In this document: positions 23,296 through 29,798 of the stretch, in pieces | How positions within the stretch are numbered: position 1 is the stretch's first letter | Layout: every line of letters starts with the position of its first letter | Assembly (NCBI GenBank): GCA_905480255.1 | Contig: CAJQPR010000003.1 | Coordinates: forward strand, 1 to 36,390 | Source of the DNA: an uncultured Woeseiaceae bacterium | GTDB lineage: Bacteria; Pseudomonadota; Gammaproteobacteria; Steroidobacterales; Woeseiaceae | Direction: 5' to 3' | DNA length: 36,390 nt | The notes under the pieces: generated by a model | Told to the model about the DNA's origin: nothing | The model's database searches: none | The model's input: only the letters and a program-made list of their open reading frames with translations | Translations under genes and position numbers: made by a program

Positions 23296-24072
23296 TTATT
23301 CGCAGGACTGTTTTTCCTGTTCCCACCATCGGGACAGCACCCTGTTGTAGTCTTCGATGTAGCTGTCGCCGCTTTCGATGCCGGCGCGTTGTGCAGCGTT
23401 AAGGTCATCAACGCTAACTACGATCGTAAAATCTTCACGAGTCGTGTGGCATTCGAGCAAATCGTCGACGCCCGGAAATTCAGTCGATCCACCTGATTGC
23501 AACCCGATCAGGCGCGGATGCCCGTCCGCGTACTCACGCGCAATGCGGGTCAGATGATCATCTTCCCTGATCCACCCTGTGACCTGATCGACCGGAGACA
23601 GTGACTGGTTTGTCGAAGGAAAACCGGCAGGAATTGTCTCCGGGTTTAAAGCCATCTTGTCCATTTTCAGGATATCTTTCGGCCAGATGTAATTTCCCCG
23701 GCGCATCATGACGACCGTTCCATCCGCGTAGTGCAGTTGATGTCCGCGCAGCGTTCTTGCCTTGAACTTGTCGGGCCAGCCAACAACGGTAATTGTGTCG
23801 CCCCGTTTCAGGTTTCGGAGTTCGTCCGCAAACCCAAGGCGTTCGGCGTCACGCGGATCTTCAGTCGACAATGTCCATTTTTCAGTGTCGCCGTCTTCAT
23901 TCTCGACATCGATGCGGTAGATGCTGTGAGGGTAGCCGAAGCGCGCACTGGTGACAGTGCCGGTAATTTTGACTTCGACTTTGCCGTCGTAGTTCAGAAC
24001 CGAATGATGAGCTTCAGCTGGCGTTAAAAGAATTAACGCCAACAATGCAGGAAAAATCCTGATTGTGAACAT
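23296..24072 (-). CDS. DUF6152 protein with a distinct C-terminal extension
   Basis: The 258-residue protein has a signal peptide ending 'LTPAEA' (residue 21), then His-His-Ser, and Pro-His at mature H28 (GYPHSI). The DUF6152 part (about 22-125) is followed by a 130-residue extension. The extension includes 'MMRRGNYIWPKD', 'GFPSTNQSLSPV' and an acidic, Cys-containing end ('DDLLECHTTRED', 'EQEKQSCE'). The extension is not obviously the C-terminal domain of the two fusion proteins, though it also has two Cys. The gene is the last of a minus-strand set (gaps 3 and 9 bases) and is probably co-transcribed with the two upstream genes. Function unknown. Confidence 0.78.
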   Translation of the reverse strand: MFTIRIFPALLALILLTPAEAHHSVLNYDGKVEVKITGTVTSARFGYPHSIYRIDVENEDGDTEKWTLSTEDPRDAERLGFADELRNLKRGDTITVVGWPDKFKARTLRGHQLHYADGTVVMMRRGNYIWPKDILKMDKMALNPETIPAGFPSTNQSLSPVDQVTGWIREDDHLTRIAREYADGHPRLIGLQSGGSTEFPGVDDLLECHTTREDFTIVVSVDDLNAAQRAGIESGDSYIEDYNRVLSRWWEQEKQSCE

Positions 24073-24081
24073 GCTGCCTCC

Positions 24082-25104
24082 TTAGAAGCGTCGTTTCGAA
24101 CGCTCGAAATACATGTCGAGCCGATTCTCGTTATACATTTGTCGATAAAATGAATCGGGATCGCATTCGTAGGGGTAGATCTCCGTATCCGGGTCCCTGG
24201 TCCACGCACGTCGCCGAATCGGCGGGCGCTCGTAATTTTCGGGGTCGTGCAGCGTGATCACAGCGTTAAGTCTCTGGCCGTCTTCGCTGAGTGAATACAC
24301 TTCTTCGAGTCTGGCGTTTTCTGACACGGGCTCGCCGCGGAAGTCCCTCACATTTGGCACAAGATGCGTCGTTTCGACGACCAGCTGGCTGTCTTCCCAG
24401 CGTCCGGTTGAGTATCCCATGCCGGATCCGGGATAGAACTCGGGCGCTTCGCTATCGTCCAGGAAAATTCGCCGCACCTCGCTATCGACTTCGTAAAGAA
24501 ACGTCAGGCGATTTTCGCTCTCGAGAACTTCGAATGGGTATCCACCCCAGGCGACCATGGCGACGATACCCGGTGATATGCACCGAACATTAGGCTGGTC
24601 GTAATGCATAAGGTATCCGTCATGCCAGCTTTTCGCAGCAGGCGTCAGGTCCATCGAATACTTGCGCATATCGACGCCCGCGGCCGGTTTCCAGATGCCA
24701 CTTAAGTCGACGGGGGCGGGCTTGGTTGGCCGCGCTTCGGGGGTATACCGGGTGGCGCTCCAGGTGCCCGGTGAGAAGGACACCTCCGCTTCGCTTTCGA
24801 CAGTGTAAGAACCGGAAAGTTTTCCGCCCTCCAGGTGGCCATCGAGTTTCAGGACAAAAACGAAGCCGCGTATATCGCGTGAATCGATGTCGACCGTAAT
24901 GCTGTCGCCGTCGATGTGAACGGGGGCCGGACCGCCTTCTACGAAAGCCTCCCAGTTGTCACCATTTGGTTCGACTTCGAGGAGGCCGATGATGGGCGCG
25001 CCTGTTGGTACGATTTCCAGCATCCAGTCGCCTTCCATAGCCGGATTGGCGACAACAGGACCTGCACAAAAAGCCAGTAGAATAATTGCTGTATTGATTC
25101 GCAT
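24082..25104 (-). CDS. Stand-alone version of the DUF6152-partner domain, with an extra N-terminal beta domain
   Basis: The 340-residue protein has a signal peptide (about 1-19, 'LAFCAGPVVA') but no His-His-Ser. Residues 20-125 look like a small beta barrel with 'GDWMLEIVPTGAPIIGLLEV' and 'GHLEGGKLSGSYTV', a pattern of lipocalin-like domains. From 'DLSGIWKPA' (about 150) it carries the domain seen in the two fusion proteins: 'NVRCISPGIVAM', 'STGRWEDSQLVVETTHL', 'EEVYSLSEDGQRL', 'LHDPENYERPP' and a second Cys near the end. It sits between two DUF6152 genes with gaps of 3 and 9 bases. The likely meaning is that this domain acts together with DUF6152 in the periplasm. Confidence 0.78.
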   Translation of the reverse strand: MRINTAIILLAFCAGPVVANPAMEGDWMLEIVPTGAPIIGLLEVEPNGDNWEAFVEGGPAPVHIDGDSITVDIDSRDIRGFVFVLKLDGHLEGGKLSGSYTVESEAEVSFSPGTWSATRYTPEARPTKPAPVDLSGIWKPAAGVDMRKYSMDLTPAAKSWHDGYLMHYDQPNVRCISPGIVAMVAWGGYPFEVLESENRLTFLYEVDSEVRRIFLDDSEAPEFYPGSGMGYSTGRWEDSQLVVETTHLVPNVRDFRGEPVSENARLEEVYSLSEDGQRLNAVITLHDPENYERPPIRRRAWTRDPDTEIYPYECDPDSFYRQMYNENRLDMYFERSKRRF

Positions 25105-25107
25105 GGC

Positions 25108-25482
25108 TTAGTACTCCGAACCGAGGCGGGTGCCGTCTTCGAGTTCGACGTAGATCCACGACATCAGCTTGCGACCGTCCCGCCCAAGATGACCATGGAC
25201 CGTGATGCGGTCGCCTTCCTGGATGGTCTTGGGCGTCCAGCCGCGTCGCACCAGGATCGTCGGGCTGCTGCCGCGCACATCCCAGGATTCCGGCTCACCG
25301 TCATCGTTGGTAATGTCGATGTAGTAGCGAACATGCGGGTTCTTGAACCAGACTTCGGTAACTGTACCTTCGATTGTGCGCGTCTGGTCTTCAAGGAATT
25401 CTGCGGCGAATGAGTGATGCGCATACGCTGCGGCGCCTGCTGCCAGTGCCATGACGACAACCGTTAATCGGATAAAACGCAT
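25108..25482 (-). CDS. DUF6152 family periplasmic protein (single domain, shortest)
   Basis: The 124-residue protein has a signal peptide ending 'AGAAAYA' (residue 21), then His-His-Ser, and Pro-His at mature H29 (KNPHVR). The rest is the DUF6152 domain alone: 'TIEGTVTEVWFKNPHVRYYI', 'WDVRGSSPTIL' and 'GDRITVHGHLG'. It is the first of a three-gene set (25482 to 23296). A near-perfect palindrome lies 28 bases upstream, between it and the amidohydrolase. It is the simplest member of the five in the window and gives the best view of the family core. Function unknown. Confidence 0.83.
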   Translation of the reverse strand: MRFIRLTVVVMALAAGAAAYAHHSFAAEFLEDQTRTIEGTVTEVWFKNPHVRYYIDITNDDGEPESWDVRGSSPTILVRRGWTPKTIQEGDRITVHGHLGRDGRKLMSWIYVELEDGTRLGSEY

Positions 25483-25509
25483 TCCTGAAACCTCTTCTTC
25501 AATCTATAA

Positions 25510-25522
25510 GACACATTGTGTC
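25510..25522. promoter_or_regulatory. 13-bp palindrome between the amidohydrolase and DUF6152 genes
   Basis: GACACA-T-TGTGTC is a 6-bp inverted repeat around one base, lying in the 49-base gap upstream of the DUF6152 start at 25482. There is no T tract, and the central base makes it an unlikely terminator. It may be an operator for the downstream set. No regulator is identified. Confidence 0.35.
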
Positions 25523-25531
25523 CGTGTTTTA

Positions 25532-28500
25532 TTACTCGGCAAATGACGTTGTCGAGTGCCGCCTGTCATCCTCATTCCACCACCAGGATGGCGCAAGTGG
25601 TTTCACTTCGGGCCATTGCTGATCAAGCGTATCGCCGTCGTACAGACGACCATCTTTGACGATCCGATCGATCGCGACCGTATTGCGGATACTCTCGAGC
25701 GGGTTGGCGTTCAGTATCACCATGTCTGCCAGCTTGCCGACCTCGATCGATCCCAGATCCTGGTTCACCCCGATGATGTGCGCGCCGTCGATGGTAGCGG
25801 CCCGCAGTACTTCGACAGGCTGCATGCCACCCATTTCGAAGCTCCACATTTCCCAGTGGTAGCCAAGGCCCTGCAGCTCGCCATGCCCGCCAACTCCCAC
25901 GAGACCGCCAGCGCGCTGGATCTTGGCCGCCTGTTCCGCCGCCTGGCGGAATTGAAATTCCTCATCGCGCTGCCAGCCGGGACGGCGCTGTGTCATTTCG
26001 TCGAGGCGGTTATGCGGAACGAAACGTTGCAGCTTCGGATCGTCGTGAACCTCGGTTCTTGTGAAGAAGTATTCTGTCAGAGACGTTGCGTTGTACTGAA
26101 CAATCAGCGTGGGCGTGTACGCAGTCCTTGTCTGCGCATAGAGCTCTACAACATCTTTGAAAAAGGGCGAATCAGGCAAGGTGTGTTCGTTGCCGTGCAT
26201 TCCGTCGATAGCGTGCGTCAGGTTCATCCGTTGATCTGCACCACCTTCAGTCGTCGGCATCAGTCCCAGGTCCTGCGACGCGAGAACCATCCATTGGCGT
26301 TGCTTCCGGTTTCCGACGACATACGATTTGATATTCTTCGTATTGTAGTGATCGCTATAGCGCCGCAGGTAGGAATGTGCGGCGTCATAGGACTGGAAAT
26401 CGGTGTCACCAAATATGCCTACTGCCGTCATAAATGCGCGCTGACCTGTCGATTGACCGGTTTCGACGAAGTCACGATAAGCAAGGTAGTCGTGAGTCGC
26501 AGTTTGCACATCAAGACCTGCGGTCACTCCGTAGGCGAGATTCGCGGTCAGGGTCCAGTTCTGCGGTTCCAGCACGTCGCCGGTACGGAACTCCCAGTGG
26601 GCGTGCGTATCGATGAATCCCGGCACAATATATTTTCCGCTGGCATCAACAAGTTCGGTGCCGTCAGGTACATTCAGTGAGCCGGAATCTCCTATAGCGG
26701 CAATGCGATTGTCGGTAACGAGGACATCCTGATTGGTCAGCACTGAATTCATCGCCTCGGTGGTGGCGCCGGACATCGTTATCAGATTGGCACTCTGCAG
26801 CAACATCGAACCGGTTGGCTTATTTCGGGGCATGACCACATCGAACGAATACCTGCGAACCGATTCGTGTTCGTCTTTCGGCACAAAGGGTTCCTGGTTG
26901 TCGTCATCCTCGTCACCGGAAGACTCTTCATCCTCGTCTTCACGAAACACGATGCTTTCGAACGCGCGGGCATGAAACGTATTGCCTATCGCCCACCAGA
27001 CTGATTCGCCATCCGCGGTCCAGCCATAGAAATCGGCGCCGATGTCTGTAATTTGCGCGACTGGCAGCGACCCGCCACGGACGTCAACAGTGGGCGCTTT
27101 ACTACCGGTTTTTGCGGCGGCAATGACCCATAGTTGCTTGCCTGCATGTGCCAGTGCGTATCGGCCATCAGGGCTGATCCTTACCGATTCAGCTTTCGGT
27201 GGTTCCTCACCACGCCGATTGCCGCGCGGCGCGGTAACAACAAGCTCGTCGCGACGGTCGGTACCATCAAGCTGAATTGAAAAAAGACCGGCCTCGTCGT
27301 ACATAAATACACGATCACCGGCAGCGCCGAAGTGTGGGTAGCGTGCACCGTCGACCGTTGAAATCATGGTTTGTGGCCCACCGTCAGAGGGTAAGGAGAT
27401 CAGATCCAGGGAAATGCGGAGACCACCGAATTCGCTGAAGGTTTGATGGCGCATAAACTCGCTGCCACGCATTGCGAGCAATGACTCGCCATCAGGGCTG
27501 TAGACAAGATCGGTATAGAAAGCCGGGATGTCAGTTAGCTGCTGAGGCCTGCCGCTGCCATTCGAACGCGTCCGCCAGATGTGACCGCCGTCGTTCATGG
27601 ACCAGGTGACGTAGGAAACCCAGCGCCCATCAGGCGACCAGACCGGCTTAAATTCCCAGGCGTCGCCCGACGTGAGGCGTTCTGGCACTGCATCCTCGTC
27701 TGTGTCCATGACGTAGATTTTCGTCAACACAGAGGCAACAAGACGCTCTCCGTTTGGGGCAAGGCGCGGATCGTGAATCAGTGTCGCCGTCACGTCGCCC
27801 TGAGGTACCCGGTATGGTGATGTCAGGTCAGGGCCGATATCAAGAGCAACGTCAGCACTAAATGAAATTTCAGTTCGCTCGCCATCGCCGACCTCGGCCC
27901 GCCATATTTTTCCTTCGGCATTGAACACAATGGCTTCGCCGTCGGGAGTAAATGCGTAACCGGGCATGACATCACGGCTGGGAGGGCGGAAGTTTTCCTG
28001 TGCATCTCGTTGCACGGGCCAGGTCAACCAGCGGTCGCTGCCTGTTTGCAGATTGCGAACGCGAAAACCGGTTTTTGTTTCATGGCGAGTGCCGTAAACC
28101 ATTAAGTTACCGTCCGGCGACAGCACGGGCCGGAAAGCGCCGCCTTCGGCCTGAGTCAGTTTTTCAACACTGCCCGTCGCGAACTCGTAACGACTTATCT
28201 GTGCTGCAGGGAAATTCCGGGCGGGTCCTGAGCCGTCCTCCTGCTTGGCAAAAAAGGCGTATTTGCCGTCCGGCGAGACAACTGTGCCAACCCCCCAGAA
28301 CTTGTCATCTTCTCCGGCACCGGCAAGGGTTACACCGGAACCTCCATCGATGTGGTACATCGTCAGTTCAACCTTTTGCGCGGTCTTGGTAACGATGATG
28401 TACTGGCTGTCCGGCGTCCATGCGGGAGAGATAATGCCCCAGTGCGACTCATCAGATATCTTTCGCGCCTCACTGCCATCCGGTTTCACGACCCACAGGT

Positions 28501-28855
28501 TATCGGAGCCGCTTCGGTCGCTGACAAAGGCGATCCACTGCCCGTCAGGAGAGACGCTCGGCTGGCTGTCGTAGCCAAGCCCCGACGTGATTCTCGTGGC
28601 CGCGCCACCGTCAAACGGAAGCGTATACAGGTCACCTAGCAGGTCGAAAACGAGCGTCTCACCGTTCGGCATCACATCGATCGAAAGCCAGGATCCTTCA
28701 TCCGTCGAAAACGACAGTGTTTCCGTCTTGCCTTCAAGGGGCAGATCAGGCTCCTTTTCTTCTTCGTCGCCGGCTGCAAAAGAACCGGTAGCGAGAGTGA
28801 TGCCGCAAATGAATGCGACGAGGTGGCGGCTAACTGGACAGGCGAACTGGTTCAT
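25532..28855 (-). CDS. Beta-propeller/amidohydrolase fusion protein
   Basis: The 1107-residue protein has a signal peptide (about 1-27). Residues 50-600 carry TolB/PD40-type propeller repeats, recognisable as 'SPDGQWIAFVSDRSGSDNL', 'TPDSQYIIVT', 'SPDGKYAFFA' and 'SPDGRWVSYVTW'. An acidic linker at about 638-656 follows. Residues 690-1075 are a metal-dependent amidohydrolase with the metal motif H751-x-H753 (IDTHAHWE), later His residues ('GVGGHGE') and a C-terminal 'GVNQDLGSIEVGKLADMVIL'. Such proteins are annotated as amidohydrolases of the imidazolonepropionase or dihydroorotase type and are thought to cleave cyclic or peptide-like amides. Export suggests action in the periplasm. The gene ends 49 bases upstream of the DUF6152 set. 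The substrate is unknown. Confidence 0.86.
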   Translation of the reverse strand: MNQFACPVSRHLVAFICGITLATGSFAAGDEEEKEPDLPLEGKTETLSFSTDEGSWLSIDVMPNGETLVFDLLGDLYTLPFDGGAATRITSGLGYDSQPSVSPDGQWIAFVSDRSGSDNLWVVKPDGSEARKISDESHWGIISPAWTPDSQYIIVTKTAQKVELTMYHIDGGSGVTLAGAGEDDKFWGVGTVVSPDGKYAFFAKQEDGSGPARNFPAAQISRYEFATGSVEKLTQAEGGAFRPVLSPDGNLMVYGTRHETKTGFRVRNLQTGSDRWLTWPVQRDAQENFRPPSRDVMPGYAFTPDGEAIVFNAEGKIWRAEVGDGERTEISFSADVALDIGPDLTSPYRVPQGDVTATLIHDPRLAPNGERLVASVLTKIYVMDTDEDAVPERLTSGDAWEFKPVWSPDGRWVSYVTWSMNDGGHIWRTRSNGSGRPQQLTDIPAFYTDLVYSPDGESLLAMRGSEFMRHQTFSEFGGLRISLDLISLPSDGGPQTMISTVDGARYPHFGAAGDRVFMYDEAGLFSIQLDGTDRRDELVVTAPRGNRRGEEPPKAESVRISPDGRYALAHAGKQLWVIAAAKTGSKAPTVDVRGGSLPVAQITDIGADFYGWTADGESVWWAIGNTFHARAFESIVFREDEDEESSGDEDDDNQEPFVPKDEHESVRRYSFDVVMPRNKPTGSMLLQSANLITMSGATTEAMNSVLTNQDVLVTDNRIAAIGDSGSLNVPDGTELVDASGKYIVPGFIDTHAHWEFRTGDVLEPQNWTLTANLAYGVTAGLDVQTATHDYLAYRDFVETGQSTGQRAFMTAVGIFGDTDFQSYDAAHSYLRRYSDHYNTKNIKSYVVGNRKQRQWMVLASQDLGLMPTTEGGADQRMNLTHAIDGMHGNEHTLPDSPFFKDVVELYAQTRTAYTPTLIVQYNATSLTEYFFTRTEVHDDPKLQRFVPHNRLDEMTQRRPGWQRDEEFQFRQAAEQAAKIQRAGGLVGVGGHGELQGLGYHWEMWSFEMGGMQPVEVLRAATIDGAHIIGVNQDLGSIEVGKLADMVILNANPLESIRNTVAIDRIVKDGRLYDGDTLDQQWPEVKPLAPSWWWNEDDRRHSTTSFAE

Positions 28856-28914
28856 TTGGTATCCAAAGCAATTGTTGGGTTTAAGTGGCAGCGAAAAAGT
28901 CAGGCCAGCACCAT

Positions 28915-29601
28915 TTATATACTAGAGGCAATGTATTTGGTCAGTGGCATCAATGCCAGCAGTCCTATGACGATCATTACGGTGCCTGCAACGCGGCGAA
29001 ATGCTTTGTTGGACTTCCATCGCGTCAGGCGCTCGGCAGATGCTCCTGCCAGAATCAACGCCGGCAGCGTGCCGGCCCAGAATGCGAGCATGACAAATGC
29101 ACCATTCGTGGCACTGCCGCTGGTCGCTGCCATGGCGACAGCGGAATAGACAAGGCCGCAGGGCAAAGCACCCCAGATGAATCCGGCTGCAAGTGAGCTC
29201 AGCGGAGTCGTAATTGGCAAAAAGTGCCTGGCAAGCGGAGACAGTCGCCGCCAGATGCCGGCTCCAGCCTGTTCAAGAAAACGAATGGCTGACCAATTGA
29301 AAATCAGGTTCAGACCGATCGCAATCACCAGCAGGCCAGCGACCAGCCGGAGAATCATCAGGCCGGTATTCAGGCCGGCAACGCGGGTAATAATTGCACC
29401 ACCTGCGCCCGCGACCGTGCCAAGGAGGGCATAAAAGCCAAGACGCCCAATATTGTAGAGTCCGCGCCGGACCCACATGTTTCCGCTACCGGTATGCTGT
29501 TGCTCAAACAGGACGACGATCGCACCGCACATTCCAATGCAATGAGTGCCGCCGAAGAAACCTGCCAGAAATGCGGCTGAAATGAGCAGCTGGTCGTTCA
29601 T
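28915..29601 (-). CDS. Sulfite exporter TauE/SafE-family protein of the cbb3 cluster
   Basis: The 228-residue protein has about six membrane segments and begins with the Cys motif 'GGTHCIGMCGAIV' (C21, C25) in the first helix. It resembles TauE/SafE-family proteins that commonly follow ccoS in gammaproteobacterial cbb3 clusters. Their role there is not settled; copper or sulfur handling during oxidase assembly has been proposed for such families, and the two Cys support metal or thiol chemistry. Its start overlaps the ccoS stop by 4 bases, so it is part of the same operon. A gap of 59 bases separates it from the amidohydrolase gene. Confidence 0.83.
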   Translation of the reverse strand: MNDQLLISAAFLAGFFGGTHCIGMCGAIVVLFEQQHTGSGNMWVRRGLYNIGRLGFYALLGTVAGAGGAIITRVAGLNTGLMILRLVAGLLVIAIGLNLIFNWSAIRFLEQAGAGIWRRLSPLARHFLPITTPLSSLAAGFIWGALPCGLVYSAVAMAATSGSATNGAFVMLAFWAGTLPALILAGASAERLTRWKSNKAFRRVAGTVMIVIGLLALMPLTKYIASSI

Positions 29602-29798
29602 TCGTCCTTTTTGTCTTTTTGTGGATCAGCCTGCCGGCGATTTTCAGCAGCCGGTTTAGTGTCATCGTCCATCACCACGCTCATCGCTGGCGATTCGAGA
29701 TCGTCAAACTGACCCGAGCCTACAGCCCAGAAAAATGCCGCGATAGCGAGTCCGAGCAACAAAAGACCCAGCGGTATCAGCAGGTAAAGAATATTCAT
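29598..29798 (-). CDS. ccoS: cbb3 oxidase assembly protein CcoS
   Basis: This 66-residue protein has one membrane helix ('YLLIPLGLLLLGLAIAAFFW') and then the CcoS signature 'AVGSGQFDDLESPA'. It ends in a charged cytoplasmic tail ('ENRRQADPQKDKKDE'). CcoS is needed for maturation of the cbb3 oxidase, in particular insertion of haem and copper into CcoN. It overlaps ccoI by 4 bases upstream (29795-29798) and the TauE/SafE gene by 4 bases downstream, showing translational coupling on both sides. Confidence 0.93.
   Translation of the reverse strand: MNILYLLIPLGLLLLGLAIAAFFWAVGSGQFDDLESPAMSVVMDDDTKPAAENRRQADPQKDKKDE

Noticed and set aside
25556-26680. A 374-codon open frame on the plus strand opposite the amidohydrolase gene
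   Set aside because: The minus strand encodes a clear propeller/amidohydrolase with conserved motifs. The plus-strand product has no domain pattern and is a codon-bias shadow.
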